A DNA stretch of 64,000 nucleotides from contig CAJINV010000007.1 in the NCBI GenBank assembly GCA_905178155.1, positions 3,081,151 through 3,145,150 on the forward strand, read 5' to 3'. The translations under genes were made by a program, and so were the position numbers. Origin of the DNA: Amoebophrya sp. A120. Its lineage: Eukaryota > Sar > Dinophyceae > Syndiniales > Amoebophryaceae. Of the stretch, positions 1-11,399 are shown piece by piece. Under the pieces are notes generated by a model, which saw nothing but the letters and a program-made list of their open reading frames with translations, had not been told where the DNA came from and did not search any database. Each line of letters begins with the position of its first letter. Position 1 is the first letter of the stretch.

Positions 1-1
1 C

Positions 2-1413
2 GTGCGGAAGGCGTTTCGGGAGAAAAATGTCCAGATGCCGTGCGGGACCGCGTGTTTGGAGCCCAGCGACGCCTGTCTGGTGTACTCCGGAATTGGTACT
101 ACTAATAGTGGTGCACTTGTTACAACCAGCACGGAACAAGCAGCACAAGCCGACTCCGCATCCGAAGCGGGTGGCAGCATGACGTTTGTGTTTGTCGCAG
201 CGGGGGTCGGCGCGCTAGCCTTGCTCCTGGCCTCGGGCTACTTCATCAACAAGCGGATGCGGGAGCGGGAAACGGAGAAAATCTCCAACAGCGACGACGA
301 CGTTGTGTATCAAATGCAAAAGTGTCTGGGTCTGGAAGAATGCAAGATTTGTGATGCAGGTTTTCCATGACCCATGAGGTCTCGATGCGAGACCCAGCAT
401 GACAGATTCTTTGAGGTCTCTATCATGCCTTTCCTGCATGAGAAACTCCCTGTCAACTTGGTCAAAAGCAGACAGCTTTTGGCACTTACGCAGCACAGAT
501 TTTTGCATCATTTAGATTTAGCATGACGTGTTCCATTCTTCCAGACCCAGACATTTTTACATTTGATATTGTGGAGAGAACCGCGATGGGGGTGAGTCCC
601 AAGGCAAACAAAGAGCAGATTCTTGCCGGAAACATCAAACAAGGGGCGCAGCAGCATCCGAAGTCCGAATTTAAAAACAAGAAGGCCGCTTACGAGATCA
701 TGGACGACGCGTACGACAACGGTTGCCTGGTCAATGTTCCGGACGACGAGGACCTGGCTGTTCATGCCAAGTCCTCGTCAACTACCCAGAAGACGACCGG
801 AAACAGGAAGAAATCCGGGTCTTCGGGCCGGAATGGAACAGCATCAGCACCTCCGGACCCGGCGCAGCAACAGCAGCATGAAAGCTCTATGGCCCAGAAC
901 TCCCGGGCCATGTTGGAAAATTTAAAGCGCGAGCAGAGGGAAATGAATGCGGCGCCGTCGCGCGGTCGGGATCGCGGCGGCCGGAACTCGGTCTTCGACG
1001 GTTCAAGCCGAGGAGCGGGGGACGGGAGACAGCTGAATGTGCACCAAAGTGGCACCAGTGGAGGGGTACCGGCACCCCCGGTCGAGCGGGTCCCCTCGTC
1101 GATCAGCGGCGTGACGCCGGTCCTAGCAGGGGGAGAAATAATTTCCAACGGCAAAACGTCGTCGCACAGCAAGAAGCCGCGCACAAAGAAGCCCTACGCA
1201 GACTACCAGCAAGAGATGCAAAACACGGTCCAAAAGCCGACCGGGGGTTTCACTAAGCCCAGCGAGCAGGGACGAAACAGCGGCAATTCTAGGGCGAATA
1301 GCTCTTCGTCCTCTTTCCGAGCCGCGTCGCTGGAAGTGCTGGCCGACGACAGCACCAATCTCCGATCGCCCGGGGCCTCCATCAAAAAACCCCCGAAAAA
1401 GGGGCGGAAGTAA
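2..1413 (+). CDS. C-terminal part of a single-pass membrane protein (5' truncated)
   Basis: I do not recognise this gene. The window opens inside the coding sequence. Exon 2-307 encodes a short Cys-containing region, a Ser/Thr/Ala-rich stretch, then one strong hydrophobic helix (about residues 60-80 of the visible part, AAGVGALALLLASGYF) followed by a basic stop-transfer RMRERE. This suggests a type I membrane protein with the tail in the cytosol. An introner intron (308-573) is removed, joining ...DDDV to VERTAMG. The second exon, 574-1413, encodes about 279 residues that are Ser/Gly/Gln/Lys-rich and look disordered, ending KKGRK before TAA. The visible part is 381 residues. Seen: the membrane segment, the intron and the stop codon. 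Inferred: the topology. The N-terminal ectodomain lies outside the window. Confidence 0.7.
308..573 (+). mobile_element. Introner element, family A, as intron of the membrane-protein gene
   Basis: The element 308-568 starts TATCAAATGCAAAAGTGTC and ends with the inverted copy GACATTTTTACATTTGATA. The target duplication TTGTG is at 303-307 and 569-573. Removing 266 bp restores the frame (V-E-R). No GT-AG pair is available at any sliding position. Confidence 0.9.
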
Positions 1414-2729
1414 GTGGAGGTCAGGCTGTGACCACTCCGCACCTCAATTGAGTTTTCTTTTCTGGTCCAAACACTTGTCAAAATTTTTCGGCTGAGCTTC
1501 TTCGAAAATTTCAAGAATTTCCACTAACTCGGTTTTTTTTTTGTTTTTTCGTGCACGAAATTTGAACTGAGCTGCTTACTTAATGACGTTACGATAAGTA
1601 CGTAAATTTTTTGCAAAGACGAGCATCCAGTTGCTCACATGCACCTTGACTCGATATCAAATTCATTTTCATTTTAGAAAGTTGTCAATAGAACCACTAC
1701 CTACTTGTCAATATTGCGATGACCTCAGCGGATTCCCGCCCGGTCCGCTTTTTTGCGACCTCAATTTGGTTTCGCCGCAGGACTACTCTCATGCGGATCT
1801 GCCTTCGCAACATTGAGACTTAATACTTTTAGCCCTTGAATCATTTACACTTGTCAGTGAATTTTTTTTTACTAGTAAGCTAATATTCATCATGTCCCCG
1901 CATCAATAATGCTAATCGAGGAACACCCAGTGGCAGGCGTCGCCATTTACTCGAAAATAAAAAATCTGTGTGCAGCAATATGAACATTTTGAGTAGTCGT
2001 TCCAGGATTTTTTTCTGAGTTATCTAGCTCCAGCGTCGTTACAAAAAAAAAATCGCTGAGGCGGTGGACAAGAACGTGGGAGGGTGGCAGGAAGAGTAAA
2101 CGGTGTTCGACAGCGCGACTGAGGCGGAAAACGAGAAGGGAAGCGAACAGCATTTTCATTGTTGCAACGTCGGAAAAAAAAGAAATCGGTTGTCATTCAT
2201 CGCACTGCCATTTTTGTAGCCAGAATGTTCTGGACGTGAACTTGAATCACATCCGAGCTGAAAGTGAGTCAACCGTCTGTAGTGACTGTGTCCGAAGGCT
2301 CAGTGGAAAATTCTGTCAACGGCCTCTTCGGTCGACGAACCCTCTGTCCCCAGGTCCTCATGAGATATGCTCGAATGGTTAAAGATACCTTGTGTGTAAC
2401 GATACTGTACTGACTCAAAAGGAGGCAACATAGTCGTCGTTTTTGTGACAAAGGCCCAACAAGTCGTTACAACTAGTTGAGATTTTAGTATTACGGTACC
2501 GTCTCTCCTGCATACTTGGCATGGTGTCGGTGTAGTGGCATAAGTACTTTGTTTCATAAATTTTCGGTCGGTGCTCGCACAACTTCTCCACGCGTCTGCT
2601 ATTCGTTGCTTCGTTCTTCTCTACTTGTACTTTATCATTTGCCACCTCCTCCCATTGCAAAAATAAAGCACAGAGCAGTAAAACAAAAAGAAATTCAATG
2701 TAATTGCGCAAAAAAGAAGAAAAAAAAAC
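1414..2729. other. Intergenic, no gene seen
   Basis: This is AT-richer sequence with many stops on both strands and homopolymer runs of T and A. Only short ORFs without coding character occur. I see no RNA gene or mobile element. It presumably holds the 3' UTR of the upstream gene and the promoter of the MORN gene. Confidence 0.6.
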
Positions 2730-5700
2730 ATGAACGACCATAACGGAGAAGAAGACCCTGGTGCACCACCTCCGCAGCAGGAGTTGTCGCCGCAGACCGG
2801 CCACCTAATTATGCTTTTATGCCTTGGACGGGCGTTAGCATACAGAAGGGTGAATTTGCAGTGAATTTGTATTGCATGACTTGCATTTACTTAAAAAAAA
2901 GAGAAGCGCGCTACGTATTAGACACACGAGCCCAAGCATCCCACATAGCGTGAAGGGCTGCTCGTCGCGTGGTGGCGCTTGCAGCACCGAAAGAGGTGGT
3001 CTTGCGGGGGCTCGCCGGGCTGTGGAGTGCGTATGTAACCAAAGAAGGTGGATCGGGTGGCTCTTACTCTTCTGCGCGTCTGCCTGAGAAGTTCCTCTCT
3101 GGAATTGTCGAAAGGGAGGGCGACGCCTGAGCACAGGGGCACTAGTTCAACATGTATGCTCTCACGAGTTGTGGTTGGCTCGGCTTGGACTTGGATATCG
3201 GGGAGCAGCCTCGGGTGGAAGGGGAGGCACGATTCGGCCGCGGACGCTAGCTTGCTTCGCCTGCTGTGCTCTGCTCACAACTCCCCACGTGTCTTTTTGC
3301 CTCCGGAGCGAGGCCTTTTCGACGTGACCCCCAGGTCAGGAATTCTCTTGGTGAATTTGGGGGCTTTTTGTTTTGGCGACACTTTTTTGAAGCCCCAAAA
3401 CCCGGAGCTTCTCGTGCGTTAGCGAATTCTGAATAGGCACCTTGGGCCAAAATTCGCCCACGGCTTTTTCAAAATTCACCCCAAAACTCACCGGGCGCCC
3501 CTTTTCGACCGTGATAAGCAAACTTTTGCGCAGAAAAGTGCTGAAGGAAGTCCGCAAATAGGCCCTGGGAAGTGGGGCCGAGGGGAAAAGACATGCGCCT
3601 TCTGCTGCCCTCAGCCCGCCTATACTCTGCCGAAAAGGCCGGGAGAGCTCACGCGCCTGCCGGATAGACGCGCCAAAGCTCTCGGCCTGGTCCTTTCGCC
3701 CTTGCCTTCGCGCCTTCTTGCCTAATTGCATTTGCTTCGCAGCGCTTTCTTTTTGGCGTCTTTTCCGCGGCTGCTGCAGTGCTCTTATGCGAGCACAGGG
3801 AGACGAATAGACATGGCCAAAGAACGGCACCCAGGCCATGTCTAGAAGCTGCCCGCCGCATAAGCCTTGACCTCTGCGGTGTGCAGAACCCACTTCCCAG
3901 AAGGCCACGAGGGACAATGTCAATGTCCCAGCGGACTCATCTGCAATCTGTCATGCATGGCCGCGTTTTTGGCGTCGAGACCCTGGTGCACCACCTCCGC
4001 CGCAGGAGTTGTCGCCGCAGACCGCCCACCGTGCGGCGCAACTGCAGCAGCTGGCCGGCACGAACCTGTTTCTCACCGCGTCACCGCCGCGCGTGTTCGC
4101 CAATGCCTCACCGCCTCTCGTGCGGATCGGCGTGCCCGGAATGATCCAGCAGCACCAGCAGCAGCCTACCTGGGTGCGGCTGAAGAAAGATGGCACGACT
4201 TCTACAGGTCGTGTTGACCACACTTCGCAGCTGCAGCCCCGTGGTGCGACTCTTGGGATGACGAGCAACCCCCTAGTGTCCCAATCACCATCATTGACGG
4301 GGGCCGCGGTGGTGAACATCAACACTTCCGCCTTTCACCCGGAGAGCCGCGTACTGCAGGAAGAGGAATTTGAAATCGAGGAAGCCTTAGCGGCGCCCGG
4401 GGAGGAACTGTATCAAAGTGAAAAAAGCCCTCACCCCATATCGGAAACGGAAGATGCGCGAATTTGTGATGCTGTATTTGAGTACACAAATCGACTTGTA
4501 TTGCTAGAAGGCCAAGAGACGAAGCTGCGGCCTAAATTGCAGGTAATCTGTCATGCTGTTTCCCACTTCCAGCTGCCTCCTGTCATCCTGGAGCTGCAAG
4601 GCTTTCCCACGCTAGACAGCACTACAGTCCGCATTTTTTGCCTTCTAGCATCACAAAGCTGATTTGTGACCACAAACCTGCGTCACAGATTTCCGTTGTG
4701 ATATGGGGAGGGGGCATTTTTCATTGTAATAAACTGACCGAAGAAACCGAGCCAGAAGAGCCTTCCACCGGGGAGGACGTGCATCTCGCAGGGATGAGGA
4801 GTGTAGAAAGACAGCATGTTCTCGGGGCCGATGTTGATCAAGCAGAAGTACAACTAGAACAACACGACCAGCAGCTTTTCAAAAACGGAATCTCCGCAAA
4901 GACGACGACCGCACTTTCGCCCAGTTCTACTTCGAACGCGGCCCAAAGCAACAAGATAAAATCCTCCCCTTCCTGCAAGTCGCCGCACGTACCCCTGCCC
5001 TCGCTCTATGGATTGCAAATATATCTGGGTCTGGAAACTTGTAATGCTGAAAGTGAATGATAGACGCACTGCAATACGCAGCTATGCGTGACAAATAATT
5101 TTTTGGCTGCCATGTCTTACGTGTTCCGCATGGCAAGCTGCGTTTTTGCATGACAGGTAAGAGGACTTTTTCGTGCCTATGCAACACAGATTCTCGAGTC
5201 ATGCCAGACAAGCACGACAAACTTGCATTTTTCCAGACCCAGACATTTTTGCATTTGATGCGCTCTCCTCGGTCGCGACGATGCCGGATACCACTGCCGC
5301 GGAGCGTGGAGCCACGGGCGCAAACCAGTGGTCGGAGGCACTGTTTCACTCCGCGTCGTCCGTTGGTAGTGGGGTTGGCCGGGAAAAAGTGCTAAAGTCG
5401 TCTTCCGGACGATCTGCGTCCTCTTCGCATGGGAACGCTTCTGTTGCAAATGATCCGTATAATGTTGCATACGAGGGAATTGTAGAAGATGCCGGTGAAC
5501 AACACATCTCATTGGGACTGGAAGAAACAGCCGGACGGCCGCTGCAAGACAGCAGGTCAGCATCCTCCTCCAGTTGCAGCGACACGCTGAATTTGGAGCA
5601 GGTCGCGAAGCTGTCCTTCGGGGAATTATTGGAGGCGACGCGCGACACCCCAAAAGCGGTGGACAGTCAAGGGCAGCAAGTGGTGGGGATTCTAGTACGG

Positions 5701-8700
5701 GGTGGCCAGCAGGACGAATTTGGAAGTGAGAGTAATGTCGAAAACTACCCCACGTCGGCGCCGGCCAGCAGCACAGCCAATTTATCCACCGGCGGGGGTG
5801 CAAACAAACTTCTCAGTTTCGACTTCACCAGCGACCGCCATTCTGTCTTGAGTGGCAATTTTGAGAATGCGAACAATGTGGATCATTTAGCGCAGGAGAC
5901 TTCAAATGATGCGAGCAGCAGCAGCGCTAACCCTCGCGTGAGGTGGACGGCGAAAAATGCAGACGAAGACCACTCGTCGAGCCAGTCCCCTTTAAAGCGG
6001 AAGCAGCCCCCAAAGGGAACGGGTACTGCGGCGACGGAAGGCGTGGATTCATCTCGGTCGGCGAGCCCGGTCAAGGGAAGCAAAAACATCAAGGCAGGCG
6101 GATCCTCCTCCTTCCACTTATACGAGGGGCAATGGAATACGGACGGGAAGAAGCACGGCGTGGGTCGCGTGCGGGGAGAAGATTGGATCTACGAAGGGGT
6201 CTGGGTGAACGGAAAGCGGCACGGTCGCGGCGTGTTGCGCAGTTTGCACACAAACGACGTTAAGGAGTGTCTCTTCTATTTTGGATACGGAAGAATGAAA
6301 ATAGGTGTTGTAGTTGGTATCTTCTTGAGCAAACTGCAAAAATGCAGGTTTGTCTATAGTCGCCGCATGAACTAGAAGACTAGGAACTCTACTAAAACAT
6401 GAACAGTGACACCAGCGGTGGATGATGATCATGATGATGATGATTGCATTTTTGTAAACCATGACTGTACTAGAAGTTCAAAGTCAAGGAAGTTGCCAAC
6501 GTTCCTCATTCATACCGTCGAGAAGCGGGACCCGGTGCATGGCGTTTACAACATTCCTTCGGGCGAGGAAGTTTTGGTTTTCGAGGAGCTGCTGGAAATC
6601 TGCAACGCGAGGGGACCGCTGTTCACTGCAGGAAGCAGTATAGAAGACGAGCAAGGCGATGGACAAAGCGGCGCGACTTTATCCGGTAATTTTATTTCCA
6701 GCAGAAACCAGCAACTGGAGGCACCACCAGCTGGCCTCATCGCACTGGCGCAGAAGGAAGCCATCGCGCAGAAGATCTTCACCGCGACGCCCCCCAGCAG
6801 CCTGGGGATCCCTTCCGACCACGGCATTGCGGTGAAGCACAAGGTGGCGCTGCCGCTTCCCGATAAACCGGTGTACGAGGGCGAGTGGCTGGACGGCAAA
6901 CCCCACGGCCAGGGCGTCTTGCTCGAAAAGGACGGGATCACCCGGTACGCCGGACAGTTTTTCGAGGGCAAAAAGCACGGGGAGGGGAAGCAGGTGTGGG
7001 CATATGGCAACGAGTACACGGGGCAGTGGCGGTTTGGGAAGACCAACGGACAGGGGAAGGAAACATACCCAGACGGCAGCCGGTACATTATCCGAGAGAA
7101 AAAAACGGTGAGGAGGGCAGCTTCGTAATGCAAAAATACACTAATGGAAAAAATTCTGCTCATGGGCGAGCCCTTACCAAGCGGCTTGAGAGAGACATGC
7201 AGCAGAGTTTTTTTCTGTGTAAATTGTACGTTGTTGTTTTAGCATTATGCCCTGCCATACATTTTTTCTGTGTGATACACGACGGCGAGTACGAAGACGA
7301 CCGGCGGCACGGCGACGGCGACTACCGCTGGGCCGAGGGTCAGTTCTACAGCGGGCAGTGGCGGTTCGGGAAAACGCACGGGGAGGGCAGGAAACAGTAC
7401 CAAGACCGCGGGTCCTACGACGGACAGTGGAAGGAGGATCTGCGGCACGGGCGCGGCATCTACGTGTGGCCGGACGGTCGGCGGTACGAAGGCCAGTGGA
7501 AGCACGGCAAAAAGCACAACATCGGGACAGAGTCGCTGCCGAACGGGGCGAAGTACGAAGGTAGAAATAATTCTGTCGGCTTAATCTTTGTACATCAGAA
7601 AAGACACGAGTAATGTTATATGTTTAGCACGACGTGCTGTCAGCAATTGCAATACATTTATTTCTCTGTGTCCGCGTCGTTTAGATCTAATCTCCTCCTC
7701 GCAGGTTCGTGGAAAGAGGACAAGCGGCACGGGAAGGGGATTCACCACTTTGTCGGCGGAGAAGTGTACGACGGAGACTGGTTGGAGGGGAAAAAGCACG
7801 GCCGCGCAAAAGAGGTGTACGGCGACCGTGAGTGGTACGAGGGGCAGTGGTATCGGCGGCAAAGTTGATGTCTGGGTCCGGAAGATTGCAAGATTTGCAA
7901 TGCTGTTCTGACAAGAGTAAAGACGACGTATCATGCGTGGTGCTGCGATACAGCAAGATGCGTTCGTCGTGCTGCAAAAATGCGACTTGTCATGCGGTTT
8001 ACGACCCAAGAGAGGCGTAGCCAGTGAAAAACTTGCCATGTTGCAGAGCTCCCTTTTGGCGTCTGCAGCTTGTCATCCACACCTTAGCATGACAATTTTA
8101 TTCCAGACCCGGACATATTTGCGTTTGATACGTGGTTCGGCGACACGCGGCACGGGTACGGCAAATACGAGTGGGAAGATGGCCGCAAGTTCATCGGGGA
8201 ATGGAAGTTCGGCAAGAAGCATGGTGCGGGAGTGGAGACCTATCCCAACGGTTCGGTTTACGACGGGCAGTGGCTGCACTCCATGCGCAACGGGATCGGG
8301 CACCACACCTGGCCCAACGGGTCGGTGTACCTGGGGCAGTGGCGCGACGGCAAGAAGCACGGGTTCGGGAAGTACACCTTTGTGTCCGGCGAGATTTACG
8401 ACGGCGAGTGGCGGGAAGACAAGCGGCACGGCAAGGGTCGCAACGTGTACTCCACCGGGGAGATCTACGACGGGCAGTGGCACGCGGACCAGAAGCAGGG
8501 GTACGCCTCCGAGACCTACCCCGAGGGCGGGATCTACGAGGGCCAGTGGAAGTTCAACAAGCGCAATAGGCATTGCAAATATGTCATCTGGGAGGTCTGG
8601 AATAAACCTGTCATGCAAGGAAGGGAATAGTGACCACACTGTATTTATGCGCTGCCAAGCATGACAAATTTTTCGGTTCTTCTGAGTTGCGTACTCCGCA

Positions 8701-9165
8701 TGAGAAGCTGCGCTTTTGCATGACAGCCAAACAGGAGCTCTTTGCGGCCACGCAATACTACAGAGTTCAGAGTCATGTCAGACTAGCATGACAACTCCCG
8801 CAGTCTCCCAGACCCCGACACATTTGCATTTGATACGCAACGGTGAGGGGCGGTACGTGTGGACCGACGGGCGCGAGTACATCGGGCAGTGGCGCGACGG
8901 GGGGATCCACGGCTACGGCTGCAACAAGTTCACCAACGGCATCCTGTACCGCGGCCAGTGGGACAACGGAATCTCGCAGGGGTACGGCAAGGAGAAGTAC
9001 CCCGGCGGGGGGCAGTACGAGGGGCAGTGGCTGAACAACAGGAGGCACGGCTGGGGCATCTACACGGGCGGTGACGGCCGCGTCTTCGAAGGCACGTGGC
9101 TGGACGGGGAGCGGGGGGCGCGGCAGGGTGGTGGCGCGCAGGCGCAGGTCATGGCAGCGAGGTGA
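2730..9165 (+). CDS. Large MORN-repeat protein (about 22 repeats)
   Basis: MORN proteins are membrane-associated scaffolds, common in apicomplexan and dinoflagellate cortex and in flagellar proteins. The start ATG at 2730 opens MNDHNGEEDPGAPPP. Coding runs into a 50-bp direct repeat whose second copy (about 3977-4028) continues the frame, implying an intron of 1225 bp within the repeat. Further exons are: to 4410, 4737-5006, 5266-6258, 6484-7088, 7283-7560, 7705-7850, 8136-8566 and 8841-9165 (TGA). The total is about 1167 residues. The N-terminal half is low-complexity and acidic/Ser-rich. From 6118 on there are about 22 MORN units of the form YxGxWxxGxxHGxG. Five introns are introner elements, and 7561-7704 is a clean GT-AG intron. 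Removing element plus 5 bp rebuilds MORN units at three junctions (YIGEYEDDRRHG, YEGQWFGDTRHG and KFNKRNGEG). The 6259-6483 intron borders and the first intron are uncertain. Confidence 0.85.
2754..2806 (+). repeat. 50-bp direct repeat, copy 1, at the MORN gene 5' end
   Basis: This copy begins GACCCTGGTGCACCACCTCC and is almost identical to 3979-4029, with about 2 mismatches. The same peptide DPGAPPP.QELSPQT is encoded in both copies. Copy 1 is in frame with the ATG at 2730, and copy 2 with the rest of the MORN gene. Confidence 0.85.
3977..4029 (+). repeat. 50-bp direct repeat, copy 2
   Basis: This is the second copy of the repeat at 2754-2806, offset by 1225 bp. The 1.17 kb between copies contains no open frame in phase with the gene. 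It looks either like a segmental duplication turned into an intron or an insertion with a long target duplication. Confidence 0.85.
4411..4736 (+). mobile_element. Introner element, family B, in MORN gene
   Basis: The element 4411-4731 runs TATCAAAGTG...CATTGTAATA, with the family B C-run/G-run inner TIR (CCCTCACCCCATATCGGAAA near the start, GATATGGGGAGGGGGCA near the end). The duplication AACTG is at 4406-4410 and 4732-4736. The spliced junction reads GEEL-TEETEPEE. A removal that ignored the duplication could create a stop. Confidence 0.88.
5007..5265 (+). mobile_element. Introner element, family A, in MORN gene
   Basis: The element is 5007-5260. Its left end is the variant TATGGATTGCAAATATATC and its right end GACATTTTTGCATTTGATG. 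The duplication CGCTC is at 5002-5006 and 5261-5265. The junction reads LPSL-SSVATMPD. Confidence 0.87.
7089..7282 (+). mobile_element. Short introner element, family F-like, in MORN gene
   Basis: The ends TATCCGAGAGAAAAAAAC and TTTTTTCTGTGTGATA are imperfect inverted repeats. The flanking duplication is poor (TACAT versus CACGA). Even so, removing element plus 5 bp rebuilds the MORN unit SRYIGEYEDDRRHGDG exactly, which supports the boundary. Length is 194 bp. Confidence 0.72.
7851..8135 (+). mobile_element. Introner element, family A (diverged), in MORN gene
   Basis: The left end TATCGGCGGCAAAGTTGATG is followed by TCTGGGTCCGGAAG. The right end is CCAGACCCGGACATATTTGC then GTTTGATA. The duplication is AGTGG (7846-7850) and CGTGG (8131-8135). 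The junction YEGQW-FGDTRHGYG is a perfect MORN unit. Confidence 0.88.
8567..8840 (+). mobile_element. Introner element, family A (diverged), in MORN gene
   Basis: The element is 8567-8835, from TAGGCATTGCAAATATGTC to CACATTTGCATTTGATA. The exact duplication CGCAA is at 8562-8566 and 8836-8840. The junction, in phase 2, restores WKFNKR-NGEGRYVW. Confidence 0.88.
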
Positions 9166-9842
9166 GGTTGTATGTAGTAAGGTCATAGCGAGAGCAGGAA
9201 AGATTGGCCGGGGAAAACAAAAATGATCGCTGCACACCGGGCGTATTCTTTTTCGCACAAATAAACATGACTCCATGATCGGACTTCTGCTTGAGGTTCT
9301 TACAAAGCAAGATCTGTTTTGTTGCAGAGCGGACGTTCCTGCAAATTCTTTCCTGCAAGCGGCGTTCTACCACTCCCGGGAAGTAATCGACTACTCAACG
9401 AGATTTTTTCGAGTGCCGGTTCACCTTTCGAAAATTTGGATCATGAAAAAACTGTTTTGTCCTTGTTCACTCGCGGATCTGTTTGGAGCCCTTCAAAAAA
9501 TGTACAGAGATGCTATAGACCGCGAAAGATCGAATTGGAATAATAAGGTCCATGCGGCGATCGACACAAGATCCTGATGGCGGTTTTTTTCGTCGACAGA
9601 AAGAACAATCCTGAAAATCCCTTCCCGATTTTCATGCACCATGAAATACTGATATTTTTCCGAAAACCGAAAACACAGCTGCGCGCACGGGTTTTTTTGT
9701 AGGAAAAAGCACCTTAAGACCCACTTACCTAGCGACCACACCGCGGACCACGTAATATTATTATACGCAGCTTTCTTAGAAGACCGAAGAAAACTACACC
9801 ACCATCTGATCGGCACGCTTGATAATATCCCCACCAAATAAG
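9166..9842. other. Intergenic, no gene seen
   Basis: The longest open stretch (9275-9577, 100 codons) has no coding character or recognisable motif. I see no RNA gene or element. Confidence 0.6.
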
Positions 9843-11399
9843 ATGCCGTCCTCGCAAGTATTTTTTTCTCCCCTGGCCGCGACCCCGGGCCGCATTAGCC
9901 AGGAGTGGCTGCAGGCGGGGAAACCGAAACTCGGGACGGCGACCTCTTCCTCCTCTACGGCGCATTGCCAAACGGAGATGAGTCGGAAGGAGATCGAGAA
10001 GATCGCGGTCCCCATCGAGCACGCCACCTGGCGGCTGGCCGCCCTGCTTTCCGCCAGCGGCGACGACACGCTGCAGACGAAGCGAGAGCGGGAGAAGGCG
10101 CTGGCCGAGCCCCTGGCGGAGTTCCGGAAGGCCTACCAGTGCTTCCTCGCGACCCTGCTGGTCCAAGTGACCTGCAGCGGGTCGGCCGTCCCGCCGAACG
10201 AGTTCTTCCGGAAGGCGGTCCGGGAATTCGCGGAGGAGGCGACAAAGCGATTTTTGGCCTTGGAGAGCACGGTGGAAAGGTTTATAAACGGAGAAGAAGC
10301 TGCAGTTGCTTTCGGGGGACAACAAGTAGTTTTCGCAGGAGATCAACATCCTGTAGTACCGGCTTCATTTTCTACTACTGCCTCATCGCAATTGTCGGCG
10401 AGCAGACTCGCGGGGAATCTGATGGACACCTTGCAGAAGTGGAAGACGACCGTCCCGCGCAGCAACAAGATGGCCCTGCGGGCGAAATTTCTCAGGCAGG
10501 TCAAGCAGCTCAGGGATTGCAAAAGGGAGCTGTTGTGCGAAGGGAAACTAAATGGGGAGGAGGAGGACGTGGAGGACTGTGAACAAGTCGTCAACTACAC
10601 CAGCGGCGTCAGGTACAACAAGCATTTACCTGTAGCTTCGTACACCATACGAGGCACCATTGCCGCCATCTTTTCGTTGAGATTCTCTTGCTTTCTTGCT
10701 ACAATAAAGTGATGTAGTGCTAACGATATAATTAGAGGTAGATGTTCTTAAACAAGAAATAATTCTATTTGAAGTGAAAGTAATAGCAAATAAACTCACA
10801 GCAGCAGAAGTCCCTCCCCCACGACTGCGAAGAGCAAGACGAGTGCGGAGGAGCAGGCTCCCTCCCCGGCCACCACCCAGGCCTCCGAGGAAGTCGAGGA
10901 ACTACCAGCAGTCGGGACGACCCGGGAACAAAGCAAAAAGCAGTCCCTGATCGCCGCCATCGCCGCCCTGGAGCAGTGCTGGGTCGCGACCGTGAAGTCC
11001 GAAGAACACGACGACGCGTTTTTGTACGACTTTGCCCTACAGAACGACCGGCACTTGAGCCTGCTCGACGAGGCGATCGTGGCGATCGCGATGGACGAGG
11101 ACAGTGGCTTCCTGGACGACGAGGACCTGCTCTCGGAAGAAGAAGAGCAAGATGACGTGGACCAGGACCAGCAGGTCGGGGGCAGCGCGTTCGCAGATCG
11201 TGGGCAGGAAGTTGTAGAGAATGCTGAGGTCCACGAGATCGTCACGGGTCTGATCCGGCTCACCGACAAGCTAGAGTTGGTGCAACGCGAAGGGAATAAG
11301 CTTTCCAGCTGTACGAATACAAACACCACGGCGAAGAGTTGCGAAACGCGGGAGGCACTCGACAAGGCGATTGCCGCGTTTCAGAAGGTGGCAGTGTGA
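9843..11399 (+). CDS. Helical protein, possibly GCIP/cyclin-D-binding-like
   Basis: There are two exons, 9843-10612 and 10802-11399 (stop TGA), joined across a GT-AG intron (10613-10801, GTACAA...CTCACAG). The product has 455 residues. The start ATG at 9843 gives MPSSQVFFSPLA; an in-frame TTG upstream is not used. The protein is mostly helical, with a Ser/Thr/Pro and Glu-rich linker just after the splice junction and an acidic stretch (DEDSGFLDDEDLLSEEEE). The segment LMDTLQKWKTTVPRSNKMAL resembles the pattern of the GCIP family (cyclin-D1-binding protein 1), as does the spacing of conserved Trp and Leu residues. That is a weak impression from memory only. No catalytic motif is visible. It has no introner element, unlike most neighbours. 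A profile search with the GCIP domain would confirm or reject the assignment. Confidence 0.7.

Noticed and set aside
308-573. Recurring peptides such as MQKCLGLEE and LPDPDIFTFD in open frames around the window
   Set aside because: They are translations of the family A terminal inverted repeats. They occur in all frames and on both strands and end in stops inside the elements.
3336-3923. Antisense open frame of 195 codons within the MORN gene first intron
   Set aside because: Basic, no recognisable domain, and no start or splice context. It could be a remnant of something but cannot be supported.
9729-10349. Long antisense open frame of 206 codons
   Set aside because: It is a shadow of the real exon 9843-10612, which has an intron and a consistent protein on the + strand. 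Similar long antisense frames lie opposite the dynein and giant genes and are explained by GC-rich codon use.
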